Below are positions 33,273 to 41,768 of a DNA stretch of 44,020 bases, piece by piece. The stretch is taken from positions 1 through 44,020 of the forward strand of contig CANQAD010000011.1 in the NCBI GenBank assembly GCA_947588735.1, given 5' to 3'. The position numbers were made by a program, and so were the translations under genes. This DNA is from an uncultured Akkermansia sp. GTDB taxonomy: Bacteria > Verrucomicrobiota > Verrucomicrobiia > Verrucomicrobiales > Akkermansiaceae. Each line of letters begins with the position of its first letter. Position 1 is the stretch's first letter. The notes beneath the pieces are model-generated. The model ran no database searches. It was not told the DNA's origin and saw only the letters and a list, made by a program, of their open reading frames with translations.

Positions 33273-34502
33273 ATGCGTTATTTGTTACGATTGATTAATG
33301 CTTTTTTGGACACCTGCCTGGCGTGGTTCATGCCGGTGTGGCGTCGGCGTGCGCATGAGACGCGGGCGATGCTGTTACGCTACTTGCGGCAGCAAGGACC
33401 CGCACTGCCCATGGATCGACGTGTTGCCATGCTGCACGCAGAACAATCGTTGAACGAGGCTCTGCTGCGCTGGCACAAACAGGATGCGCTTCAAGAGATT
33501 CAGGAGGTAGAAAAGAAATATGTCCATCTGCCCGGATTTCGACGCGGGTTGCTGGTGGAGTTTGTGGAGTCTATTTTTGTGATCACTGTAGTATTCTTAG
33601 GCATCCGCACTTATTTCGTTCAACCATTCCGTATCCCCACCAACTCGATGTGGCCAAGTTTGAACGGCATTGTAGTGCACCCTATCGACCAAATGCCTGG
33701 CATGGTCAAACGTGTCTGGGACGCTGTCACGCTGGGCAGTTCGTATGTGGATATTACCGCGGAGCGCCCCATGCAAATTAAAAGCATCCACGATGAACGC
33801 TATATGCTGCTTTTCACCCGCACGGTTCTTTCCTTTGACGAGGCAGGACGGGATACCGTCACGATTCCCGCCGCCTCCGGCACAGTCATTGATTACCTGC
33901 GCGCCCAAGGCAAACGCATTGACACGCCGCATGGACCTTACTATCTGCCGTACAAGCCCGGGGAGACTATCATGCGTGCCCGAGTGGATGCGGGGGATAT
34001 GGTTTTAGTGAACCGTATGGCCTACCACTTTCGCAAACCAAGACGCGGCGAAACCTTTGTGTTTGACACACGCGGAATCAACACGGGAAGCAGCGCCGCT
34101 CTCAGCGAACAAAGCCACGGCACCCATTATATCAAGCGCCTCTGTGCCATGCCTGGCGATTCGGTACGCATTTTTTCTCCTCACCTTATCATCAACGGAA
34201 CCATTGCCCATGAGGAAGGGATCGCTCGCGTGAGCAACGGACTCCCCCCGTATAACCCGTATGGCTATATGGCTCTGGATCCCCATTTCGCAGCCACTGG
34301 CTACCTGCTGCGCGGCAAAGAGGTGCACCTGAGCAACTCCACTCCCACTCTGCCAAACTTACGCGAATACTTGGCGTTGGGTGACAACACCACCAGCTCG
34401 CTGGACTCCCGCTACTGGGGGCCAGTGCATCAGTTTAACATTTTGGGGCCTGCGGCTTTCTCCCTCTGGCCTTTCACAAACCACTGGGGCACCATTCAAT
34501 AA
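33273..34502 (+). CDS. lepB: Signal peptidase I with a long insertion
   Basis: Inner-membrane serine protease removing signal peptides; 409 residues against 324 in E. coli. One clear transmembrane helix spans about residues 97-113, and a second hydrophobic segment lies at the very N-terminus. The catalytic serine is in FRIPTNSMWPSL (Ser125), and the general-base lysine in HYIKRLCAMPGDSV (Lys288). The box GDMVLVNRMAYHFRKPRRGE lies between them, and LGDNTTSSLDSRYWGPV closes the fold. About 110 residues (roughly 131-240) are inserted between the Ser box and GDMVLVNR, where most enzymes go directly from one to the other. The squalene-synthase-like gene follows after 9 bases. Confidence 0.92.
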   Translation: MRYLLRLINAFLDTCLAWFMPVWRRRAHETRAMLLRYLRQQGPALPMDRRVAMLHAEQSLNEALLRWHKQDALQEIQEVEKKYVHLPGFRRGLLVEFVESIFVITVVFLGIRTYFVQPFRIPTNSMWPSLNGIVVHPIDQMPGMVKRVWDAVTLGSSYVDITAERPMQIKSIHDERYMLLFTRTVLSFDEAGRDTVTIPAASGTVIDYLRAQGKRIDTPHGPYYLPYKPGETIMRARVDAGDMVLVNRMAYHFRKPRRGETFVFDTRGINTGSSAALSEQSHGTHYIKRLCAMPGDSVRIFSPHLIINGTIAHEEGIARVSNGLPPYNPYGYMALDPHFAATGYLLRGKEVHLSNSTPTLPNLREYLALGDNTTSSLDSRYWGPVHQFNILGPAAFSLWPFTNHWGTIQ

Positions 34503-34511
34503 ACGCAACCT

Positions 34512-35420
34512 ATGAACGCATCTTTGGAATCCGATGCTATTACTCGCAACGCCAAATCCAACCTCGCCTTCACGCTGGTGGATTTGCCTGAGGAGCGTCG
34601 TCGTCACATGGCTCAATTCTACGCTTTCTGCCGTATTGTGGATGATATTGTAGATGAACCGGTGATGTCTGATCAGGAACGTCACGCCGCACTGGATCGC
34701 TGGGCGCAAATCATCACGTGCTCCGTGGTAGCCTCTCCCGGCATTGAAGAAGAAGTACAGGGACTGGTTCGCGAAATGAAATTGGATACCGCACCGATGC
34801 TTCGTCTTATTGAGGGCTGCCGGGGAGATATTCAGCAGGTACAACCGCAAACACGCGAAGAACTACTCGCTTATGCCTACCAGGTGGCCTCTTGCGTGGG
34901 CATCACCGCTGCTACGGTGATGGGAGCCAGCAATGCCGCGCGTGACTATGCGATTGCCCTTGGCTACGCTTTGCAGCTCGTGAATATTCTGCGCGACGTG
35001 GCAGAAGACTGTCACAAGTATGATCGGGTGTACCTGCCGGCGGACGATATGAAACTCTTTCATGTGACACTGGACGATATCCGCGAACAGCGTTACAACT
35101 ACCGTATGCGACAGCTCCTGGCTTACGAGGCAGCACTGGCCGAAAAGTATTTCGGAGATGCCGAGGAAGCCTACCAAGCGCTTAGTGTAGATGACCGCAA
35201 TGCTCTCATCCCTGCCCAAGCCATGAGCCTCATTTATCACACCATTTTGGAGAAAATGCAGGCGGATGAATATCGCGTATTTGAGCGCCGATACAGTGTA
35301 GGGAATTTTCGCAAGCTTTGGTTTTTGTTGCGCGCACGCATAGGCACGGTGGAAATTCCTTTCCCAAGCCTGGCTGACTGGACTTTCCTGAAGGGTAATA
35401 GTGAAAAAAAAGAATCCTGA
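34512..35420 (+). CDS. Squalene/phytoene synthase family protein
   Basis: A 302-residue head-to-head prenyl synthase. The first Asp-rich motif is YAFCRIVDDIVDE (44-49), the second LVNILRDVAED (161-166), and DRVYLPADD follows as in HpnD and phytoene synthases. It would condense two farnesyl (or geranylgeranyl) diphosphates to presqualene or phytoene. Which product cannot be decided, because no desaturase, HpnC/HpnE or cyclase gene is nearby. The gene is 9 bases after lepB and 6 bases before a lipoprotein gene, suggesting an operon. Confidence 0.88.
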   Translation: MNASLESDAITRNAKSNLAFTLVDLPEERRRHMAQFYAFCRIVDDIVDEPVMSDQERHAALDRWAQIITCSVVASPGIEEEVQGLVREMKLDTAPMLRLIEGCRGDIQQVQPQTREELLAYAYQVASCVGITAATVMGASNAARDYAIALGYALQLVNILRDVAEDCHKYDRVYLPADDMKLFHVTLDDIREQRYNYRMRQLLAYEAALAEKYFGDAEEAYQALSVDDRNALIPAQAMSLIYHTILEKMQADEYRVFERRYSVGNFRKLWFLLRARIGTVEIPFPSLADWTFLKGNSEKKES

Positions 35421-35426
35421 ACATCC

Positions 35427-35936
35427 ATGCTCCACTTTCCCTGCCAAAATCTGTTGCGCATAGCTGCCCTGCTCTGCGGGCTTATCTGCCCCGCTGCGGT
35501 CACCAGCTGTGCCACCACTTCCTCCATCAAAAGCATTTCAGATCTCCCACTCAAAGACACCAGACTGCCCGGCATGGATTGGCAACTCAGCTCGATGCGA
35601 TCCAATGCACAATATGTACTCTATGGAGCGAATTCCAACAAAGAGCGTACTGCACGGCTGGGAGATTACTACTACGTGCTCTGGCACGATGCTCAACCAG
35701 CCACCCCGGCCCGCGTTGAAATGCTTTACACGCAAGCCTCTACTGCGTCCAAAATTCTCTCCCGGAGCATTGTCCTCTCTGAACCGCGTTCGTTCTCAGG
35801 CATGCGCAAGACTGTTTTTTCCTTCAATGGACCTCAACGCGCAAAAAATGGCGATGTGCTTTCCTGGCGTATCAACCTCTACTCAAACGGCAAACTTGTG
35901 GATTCACGCCGCTCTTACCTTTGGCAAGATCCCTGA
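35427..35936 (+). CDS. Predicted lipoprotein of unknown function
   Basis: A 169-residue protein. The start MLHFPCQNLLRIAALLCGLICPAAVTSC fits a lipoprotein signal with Cys28. The mature part reads as a small beta-rich domain (ARLGDYYYVLWHDAQPATPARVEMLYTQASTAS, then RKTVFSFNGP and VLSWRINLYSNGKLVDSRRSYLW). The final 60 residues look like an immunoglobulin-like sandwich, an inference from strand pattern only. I recognise no family. It ends the lepB group and is convergent with the regulator gene 22 bases on. Confidence 0.65.
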   Translation: MLHFPCQNLLRIAALLCGLICPAAVTSCATTSSIKSISDLPLKDTRLPGMDWQLSSMRSNAQYVLYGANSNKERTARLGDYYYVLWHDAQPATPARVEMLYTQASTASKILSRSIVLSEPRSFSGMRKTVFSFNGPQRAKNGDVLSWRINLYSNGKLVDSRRSYLWQDP

Positions 35937-35958
35937 ATCAAAAGCCTGTTGGACATCA

Positions 35959-36840
35959 TCATTCAGATGAATCGCCGATTGTTTGCCCCATACGGTGCAG
36001 GGCGGCACAGAGCGCCTGAGCCGCACACGTTTCAAAATAAAGAGGTGGCGCTGTACCGTGAAGTTTAGATTGTGTGTTAAACCGTATGCGACTCACAAGC
36101 TTTGTAGTCCAAAAATCGGCATACACGCTTACCATCGTCGGCATAAGTACACAAATGAGCGCCTGCAAAAGCCTCGCTACCATTTCTTCCACCATGGTGT
36201 GATCTGTGTAATCCATACCCCTCCACGATGCAGGCAAACTGAGCAAGTCTAACCTGCCCAATTCACAAAGTTCGCCCTTACGGTATATGCAACCCTCCGG
36301 CTCCTCTCCTTGAGCCAGATAAATCGTTACACTTCTCTCATTCTTCTTTGCTAACGCCTTAGCGGCATTCAAATATTCTACCGCGCAGCCATATCGTCCC
36401 CATAAATGCCGACGTAAACCTTCCCGCCGCTCACTCGGCGCACAGTACACCCCTATGCTCAACAAACGCCGCCCGTCAACCAGTTCATCCAGCCGACCAT
36501 CCAGACTTTCCTCCTCCACTGACGCGTAATTCCATGTCCTGCAGGCTCGTACGTCACCAGCCATATCCCAACGCTCCATCTGTACCTCCGTGTGCCCTTG
36601 CCTCCGCTGCATCCTCACATACGCGCGTGCCGCATAATCCCGCACATATTCATACACCGGCGATGGTCGGCCTCCCCTCACCTCTCTCCCCACTTCTCTC
36701 ACCTCGCCTCTCTCCTCCATTTCCCTGATCTCCCGATGCACCGTCACTAAGCTTCTCCCCGTCGCCTGGACTAACTCCGGGCACGTCGCCTGCCAAACCT
36801 GCCGTATCGCTTCCCTTATTTGTCTCGTCGCTTGTCTCAC
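35959..36840 (-). CDS. Winged-helix regulator with degenerate ROK-like C-terminal domain
   Basis: A 293-residue protein starting at GTG 36840. Residues 1-60 form a winged helix (ATRQIREAIRQVWQATCPELVQATGRSLVTVHREIREMEERGEVREVG). The remainder has the rhythm of a ROK (NagC/XylR) domain. LLSIGVYCAPSERREGLRRHLWGRYGCAVEYLNAAKALA corresponds to the interface and N-D-A-N region, and VTIYLAQGEEPEGCIYRKGELCELGRLDLL to the glycine-rich strand. The ATP-binding glycines and catalytic Asp are not conserved, so it is probably a sugar-sensing or purely structural domain. The start is unusual: no Shine-Dalgarno, and the GTG lies inside a palindromic operator, which suggests autoregulation. Confidence 0.6.
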   Translation of the reverse strand: MRQATRQIREAIRQVWQATCPELVQATGRSLVTVHREIREMEERGEVREVGREVRGGRPSPVYEYVRDYAARAYVRMQRRQGHTEVQMERWDMAGDVRACRTWNYASVEEESLDGRLDELVDGRRLLSIGVYCAPSERREGLRRHLWGRYGCAVEYLNAAKALAKKNERSVTIYLAQGEEPEGCIYRKGELCELGRLDLLSLPASWRGMDYTDHTMVEEMVARLLQALICVLMPTMVSVYADFWTTKLVSRIRFNTQSKLHGTAPPLYFETCAAQALCAALHRMGQTIGDSSE

Positions 36841-36863
36841 TTTATAAAGTAAGTTTATAAAGT
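36839..36863 (-). promoter_or_regulatory. Tandem palindromic operator at the regulator's start
   Basis: Two 12-bp boxes 13 bp apart: ACTTTATAAAGT (36839-36850, perfect palindrome) and AGTTTATAAAGT (36852-36863). The first covers the GTG start codon, the second overlaps the -10 box. Confidence 0.65.
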
Positions 36864-36889
36864 ATAACCCATATTTCGAATAGTGTCAA
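36861..36889 (-). promoter_or_regulatory. Promoter of the ROK-like regulator gene
   Basis: On the minus strand TTGACA (36889-36884), 17 bases, TATACT (36866-36861): a near-consensus promoter partly covered by the operator boxes. It gives a leader of about 14 bases. Confidence 0.72.
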
Positions 36890-37034
36890 CTTATCTCTTT
36901 AATGATTGATAATAAGAAAAATAAAATTCATAAATCTCCTAAAAGCCGCCAAGAAAGGGACGATGCACATAGAGCAAAGCTCGACACAACCGAGCGTTGT
37001 ATGATAGGATGAGACGAGGAAAAACACGGCGCCT

Positions 37035-38648
37035 ATGAAATACATCTTCGTGACGGGAGGGGTGGTATCATCCCTGGGCAAAGGATTGGCGGCAGCGTCC
37101 ATAGGTACTCTGCTGGAGCATTGCGGGCTGGAAGTCACCATGCAGAAATTTGACCCGTATTTGAATATTGATCCCGGCACCATGAATCCTTACCAACACG
37201 GGGAGGTGTACGTCCTTAATGACGGGGCAGAGACTGACTTGGATCTTGGCCACTACGAGCGTTTTGTACATTGTCAGCTCTCGCGTCTCAACAACCTGAC
37301 CAGCGGAAAAGTGTTTGAGCACGTGCTGGAAAAAGAGCGCCGGGGAGACTACTTGGGGAAGACGGTTCAATACATTCCTCACGTCACCGATGAGATTAAG
37401 CAGCGCCTGTACGACCTGACTGAGAAGAACAAAGAATGCGATGTCATCATCACGGAGATCGGCGGTACAGTGGGAGATATTGAGGGGTACCTTTTCCTTG
37501 AAGCTCTGCGCCAATTTGCGCTGGAGGTTGGACGACAGAATTGCTGTTTTATCCATGTGACCCTGCTGCCCTACATCAAAGCGGCTGGAGAAACGAAAAC
37601 CAAGCCCACTCAGCAAAGCGTGGCCAAACTGCGAGAAATCGGTATTATGCCCGACATCATTGTATGCCGGACGGAGATGGACAACCTGACAGATGAGGAA
37701 AAGAAGAAGATAGGCATGTTCTGCAATGTGGCTCCAGATCATGTGGTGGCCTTTGCTGATGTGCGTCATTCCATCTACGAGTGTCCTCTGGATTTGGGAC
37801 GTGACCGCGTGGATCGCATCGTTACCGAGGTGCTGGGCATCACCGTACCAAAGCCCAAAATGGATGAATGGCAGAATTTTGTGGGACGCGTCATTCACCC
37901 CTCACACAGCGTGCGCATTGCCGTGGTGGGCAAATATATCTCCCTCCAGGACGCCTACAAATCCATCTACGAAAGCTTCACCCACGCCGGCGCCGCCAAT
38001 GACTGTCGAGTAGAAATTGTGCGCGTGGATGCTGAGGCGCTGGAGCAAAGCACCTGCGAAGAGATGATCGGGGATGTGGACGGCATTCTGGTACCGGGAG
38101 GCTTCGGAGGTCGCGGCATTGAAGGGAAAATTATGGCGGTGCACTACGCCCGCGAAAAGCAGATACCATTCCTGGGCATTTGTCTGGGCATGCAGGTGGC
38201 CGTTATTGAGTTTGCCCGCAACACATTGGGGCTAGCGGATGCCAATTCCACCGAGTTTGAAAAGAATACTACCTGCCCTGTCATCTGCCTTCAGGAGGAA
38301 CAGAAACATATTGAAAACATGGGGGCAACAATGCGTTTGGGCGCTTACCCCGCGCACGTACTTCCCGGCACTCTCTGCAGCAAACTCTACGGGGGGCGAG
38401 AGATCGTCTCTGAACGCCACCGTCACCGTTATGAGTTCAATGCCGAATACCGCGAGGCCTGTGAGAAAGCGGGACTTGTCATATCTGCCGTGAATGACGA
38501 GCATGGACTTGTGGAGGTGGTAGAACTGCCTGGGCATCCTTTCTTTATCGCCTGTCAATTCCATCCGGAGTTCCAAAGTCGTCCTACCACACCGCATCCG
38601 CTTTTCCAAGGGCTTGTGGCTGCCGCCTTGGAACGCAGACAGGGCTGA
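37035..38648 (+). CDS. pyrG: CTP synthase
   Basis: Makes CTP from UTP using glutamine; 537 residues, standard length. The amidoligase start is [28 protein letters not shown] (P-loop region), followed by [42 protein letters not shown]. The C-terminal glutaminase has [18 protein letters not shown] (nucleophile Cys) and the His/Glu pair in [12 protein letters not shown]. The 194 bases upstream are AT-rich and shared with the divergent regulator; a clear promoter for pyrG was not found. A symporter gene follows 43 bases on. Confidence 0.97.
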   Translation: MKYIFVTGGVVSSLGKGLAAASIGTLLEHCGLEVTMQKFDPYLNIDPGTMNPYQHGEVYVLNDGAETDLDLGHYERFVHCQLSRLNNLTSGKVFEHVLEKERRGDYLGKTVQYIPHVTDEIKQRLYDLTEKNKECDVIITEIGGTVGDIEGYLFLEALRQFALEVGRQNCCFIHVTLLPYIKAAGETKTKPTQQSVAKLREIGIMPDIIVCRTEMDNLTDEEKKKIGMFCNVAPDHVVAFADVRHSIYECPLDLGRDRVDRIVTEVLGITVPKPKMDEWQNFVGRVIHPSHSVRIAVVGKYISLQDAYKSIYESFTHAGAANDCRVEIVRVDAEALEQSTCEEMIGDVDGILVPGGFGGRGIEGKIMAVHYAREKQIPFLGICLGMQVAVIEFARNTLGLADANSTEFEKNTTCPVICLQEEQKHIENMGATMRLGAYPAHVLPGTLCSKLYGGREIVSERHRHRYEFNAEYREACEKAGLVISAVNDEHGLVEVVELPGHPFFIACQFHPEFQSRPTTPHPLFQGLVAAALERRQG

Positions 38649-38691
38649 ACCATTCGCTCTTTCTTCATCGCCGCAAAAAGGGTTTGGTTGC

Positions 38692-40287
38692 ATGACTACG
38701 GATCTGCTCGTTATCTTGGCCTACTTTTGCGCGATTTTCGCAATCGGACTATGTGCCGGACGCGGGCAGGACAGCCTTGAGAGCTATGCGCTAGGCAACC
38801 GTTCCTTCCCTTGGTGGGCCATCCTCGCTTCCATTATCGCAGCAGAAATTAGCGCAGCTTCTTTCCTCGGCACCCCCGGGGAGGGTTTTGTGCTCCGCAA
38901 CTTCACCTATGTACAACTGGGCATTGGCACACTACTGGGGCGCATTATTGTAGGCAGGCTTTTTCTTAAGCCTTTCTACCAGTATCGGGTGGTATCTATC
39001 TATGAATATCTGGAACAGCGATTTGGAACTGCCACCCGGCGCGGGGCGAGCTTCGTATTTCTTCTCTCGCGCCTGCTTGCCAGCGGCACGCGTCTCTTCT
39101 TTGCAGGTATTTTGCTTGTCATTGCCTACACTTTCCTTACCGGTACACAAAACCCCACTGCTGGGCAAACGGTGGTCATCTACATCATTGTGCTCACTTT
39201 GATTACGGTCATCACCGCCATATACACCACGCTGGGCGGACTCAAAGCTGTTGTATGGACGGATGTTTTGCAAGCCTGTATCCTTGCCGTGTCGGTCGCC
39301 GCTACCATTCTCTTTCTCATTCTCAGCATCACAGGTGATGGCTCGCTGGCAGACAGTTGGCGAACAGTGACCGCCACGATATCCGACATCTCTGCCAACC
39401 CATGCCATCGCGAGCGCCTGCAACCTTGGCTCGTTTTTGATTTCGGCATCACCGGAAATGGATGCATGGAGGATATCAAATACATCTTGGGCAGCGAATA
39501 CACGCTTTGGTCTGCTCTGCTCGGCGCCACCTTCATCACCATGGCCACCATGGGCACCGACCAGGACATGGTGCAACGCATGCTCGCTGCACGTAATAGC
39601 AGCACAGGTTCACGCGCTGTTATCATCTCCGGAGTATTGGATATGCCTATCGTGCTGATACTTTTATTTTGCGGTATGCTCGTTTTTGTATTCTTCCAGA
39701 AGCAAGGCATCGAACCACCACAAAAAGCCATCGAAATATTCCCTTACTTCATCATCCATTGCCTGCCAGCAGGTCTGCGCGGTTTACTTGTTGCGGCTCT
39801 TCTGGCGACCGCTATGGGCTCGCTCTCCACTGCTCTGAATGCACTTGCCACTGCGGCCACGCGTGATTGGTACCGCGGAATTTTTCGCCCCCACGCCACC
39901 GAACGGCAAACCCTGCGAGCTGCCCGGCTTTTCACCGTTGGTTTTGCTGCACTGCTTATCATTGTGGGTTCTGTTACAGCGTGGTACAGCGTTATGGATC
40001 CCACTATACGCATTCTTCCCATTGCCCTGGGTATCTTCGGCTACACCTACGGCTCGCTGCTCGGCATTTTTCTTCTGGGCATGCTTACGCGCCGCCGCGG
40101 GTGCGACACCGGGAATGTACTCGCCATGTGCGTCGGCATTATCACCGTCATCTCTCTCGAGCTCCTTGGCCATTTTCACTTCATTCCGACCATTGCTTTC
40201 CCCTGGCGTGTCACGATCGGGACCCTCGTTACCTTTACCATTGGTTCTTTCTTCCCGACACCTCGGCTTTCTGCTCGCCCAAATTGA
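38692..40287 (+). CDS. Sodium/solute symporter (SSS family)
   Basis: A 531-residue inner-membrane carrier with about 13 helices. The start is TTDLLVILAYFCAIFAIGLCAGRGQDSLESYALGNRSFPWWAILASIIAAEISAASFLGTPGEGF. The G-x-R-x-x-x-x-x-x-YALGNRS-x-PWW block and S-A-x-S-F-x-G-x-P-G are the SSS signature (Na+ site helix 1). LLVAALLATAMGSLSTALNALATAATRD matches helix 8 of the fold. Substrate is unknown: sugars, sialic acid, proline and panthothenate carriers share this fold. ATG 38692 is chosen because an upstream frame start lies within pyrG. It is downstream of pyrG, possibly co-transcribed. Confidence 0.9.
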   Translation: MTTDLLVILAYFCAIFAIGLCAGRGQDSLESYALGNRSFPWWAILASIIAAEISAASFLGTPGEGFVLRNFTYVQLGIGTLLGRIIVGRLFLKPFYQYRVVSIYEYLEQRFGTATRRGASFVFLLSRLLASGTRLFFAGILLVIAYTFLTGTQNPTAGQTVVIYIIVLTLITVITAIYTTLGGLKAVVWTDVLQACILAVSVAATILFLILSITGDGSLADSWRTVTATISDISANPCHRERLQPWLVFDFGITGNGCMEDIKYILGSEYTLWSALLGATFITMATMGTDQDMVQRMLAARNSSTGSRAVIISGVLDMPIVLILLFCGMLVFVFFQKQGIEPPQKAIEIFPYFIIHCLPAGLRGLLVAALLATAMGSLSTALNALATAATRDWYRGIFRPHATERQTLRAARLFTVGFAALLIIVGSVTAWYSVMDPTIRILPIALGIFGYTYGSLLGIFLLGMLTRRRGCDTGNVLAMCVGIITVISLELLGHFHFIPTIAFPWRVTIGTLVTFTIGSFFPTPRLSARPN

Positions 40288-40328
40288 CGCATTACGAGCT
40301 TGACGTACGTCGGCAAATAAGGGAAAAT

Positions 40329-40706
40329 ATGCGCGTGAAAAGGCAGGGCATAGTGTGGGGCTGTGTGGCAACACTGCTGCTGGTTGGTGTTGGTTGCAAA
40401 CCGCAAGGGCCAAACATCGAAAAGCTTACCGAGCTTCAGCGACGTAACGCTGCTTTGCGCCAAGAGATTGCCGCGATGAAAAATCTGATTCGACGCGCCG
40501 GAGAGGATGATCCGCAACTTCAGGAGCAGATTGAACAACGCAACAGGGAAGTGACTCAGGCCTATGAAACGCTCAAGGCTCTTAAAACTCAGGAAACAGA
40601 GGTTCAAATGCGTCGGATCGAATTGGAAGGTCGTTTAGATTCCTTCCGCGAAACCTTCCGAGAGCTGCAAAATCGTGTCGTATCATCTGTTCGTAGTGAA
40701 CCATGA
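40329..40706 (+). CDS. Coiled-coil lipoprotein
   Basis: A 125-residue protein with start MRVKRQGIVWGCVATLLLVGVGC (lipobox LVGVGC, Cys23). The rest is one long heptad-patterned helix (IEKLTELQRRNAALRQEIAAMKNLIRR and QLQEQIEQRNREVTQAYETLKALKTQETEVQMRRIELEGRLDSFRETF), so it should form a rod or tether from the membrane. No specific family is recognised; Lpp-like and YgiT-like tethers have this form. Its stop overlaps the ATG of the next gene (ATGA), and that partner also has a coiled coil. Confidence 0.75.
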   Translation: MRVKRQGIVWGCVATLLLVGVGCKPQGPNIEKLTELQRRNAALRQEIAAMKNLIRRAGEDDPQLQEQIEQRNREVTQAYETLKALKTQETEVQMRRIELEGRLDSFRETFRELQNRVVSSVRSEP

Positions 40707-41725
40707 GCCTTTCCGTCAACCAGAAGGAACGCACGGCCGAGCTGCCACCCATCTCTCTGAGTGGTATCGCAACGTCCTTGGCAGATGACAATGAAACATC
40801 GGAAACCAACCGAGAACCTGCTGAGGAACAAATACCCGCGCCGGAGAAAAAGGAGGCTGCGGAGACGGTCTCTGAACGCACACCAGAACGCAGGAACCGC
40901 GGGCAGCTTAAAAAATGGCAAGGGATTGTTCTGGACGCGCTTCTGGTAGCGTTAGTGGCTGGTGTGCTGGGCAGTGGTGGTTACTACATGAAGACGCAGT
41001 GGGATAAATACCGGGTGCCCACGGTAATGGAGCTTGCACAGGCACAGTGCATGGAACTTTGCTCCCAGCGGGAAGCCCTTCAAGATGCGGCCAACCATGC
41101 CGATGAACAGCTCCATATGCGTCGCATGCTTGCTCACCTCGAAACGAAACTGAGTAACTTCTCCGAGAAGATCGCCCATCTGCGCTCCTCCATCACTGAA
41201 CAGCAGAGCCGAGTCCTTGCCTTGCAACACGAAATTCGCCAGGCTGACAGAGAGAGTCGCAATGTGGCGCGTGGTCTGTTACCCGGCCTTCCCGTGGGCA
41301 ATGTGAGCACAAAGCGAGGCCGTTTGTACACCAATGCTACAATTGCTCGTCTTGAGAACAAACGCATCAGCGTGCGGACGCCGGATGGCGCTGCTTCCTT
41401 CCCTGTCAAAGAACTGGTCAAGGATAATTTACCTGCCATTGTGCTCTACGCACTCGGAGAAATCGACTTGGTGGACACTTCTGATTTTACTGCCGACGGC
41501 TCGGCGTCCGCTGCCTCTACCCCCACCAACCCCAAGCTGCGTAAGATTAATTTGGAGGAAGCGGCCTACTCCAATCAGGATTATTCACCGCCCAGCAACG
41601 GACCTGTTGTAGATACGAACGCCAATAAGACCAGTACGCGAGTGGACGATGAGCTCCCGGAACCTGCCGTGCAACGCGGCAGTGACGATGTGTGGCAGGC
41701 GCCGGTCGGCGATTTGCCGTTGTAA
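40703..41725 (+). CDS. Single-pass membrane protein with coiled coil and a small beta domain
   Basis: A 340-residue protein. Residues 1-70 are charged and low in order (EEQIPAPEKKEAAETVSERTPERR). Residues 76-95 form a transmembrane helix (LDALLVALVAGVLGSGGYYM). About 105-195 is coiled coil. Residues 210-260 contain GRLYTNATIARLENKRISVRTPDGAASFPVKEL, a short repeat resembling the Y-x-x-A-x-V...DG-x-x-x-x-P-x-x-x-L element seen in many verrucomicrobial envelope proteins. This is a recollection of sequence style, not a database hit. The C-terminus is low-complexity, rich in Asp, Asn and Pro. It overlaps the coiled-coil lipoprotein gene by 4 bases, so the two are probably partners. Confidence 0.65.
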   Translation: MSLSVNQKERTAELPPISLSGIATSLADDNETSETNREPAEEQIPAPEKKEAAETVSERTPERRNRGQLKKWQGIVLDALLVALVAGVLGSGGYYMKTQWDKYRVPTVMELAQAQCMELCSQREALQDAANHADEQLHMRRMLAHLETKLSNFSEKIAHLRSSITEQQSRVLALQHEIRQADRESRNVARGLLPGLPVGNVSTKRGRLYTNATIARLENKRISVRTPDGAASFPVKELVKDNLPAIVLYALGEIDLVDTSDFTADGSASAASTPTNPKLRKINLEEAAYSNQDYSPPSNGPVVDTNANKTSTRVDDELPEPAVQRGSDDVWQAPVGDLPL

Positions 41726-41733
41726 GAATTGCG

Positions 41734-41762
41734 TTGACTCCTGCCCCTCGGAGTGATACTCT
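41734..41762 (+). promoter_or_regulatory. nadA promoter
   Basis: TTGACT (41734-41739), 17 bases, TACTCT (41757-41762; GATACT at 41755 is an alternative). The ATG is 6 bases beyond the -10 box, so the mRNA may be leaderless. Confidence 0.5.
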
Positions 41763-41768
41763 TGCGCC

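Noticed and set aside
36461..36728. Ser/Pro/Thr-rich frame on the plus strand within the regulator gene
   Set aside because: Low-complexity shadow of the Arg/Glu-rich regulator sequence on the minus strand.
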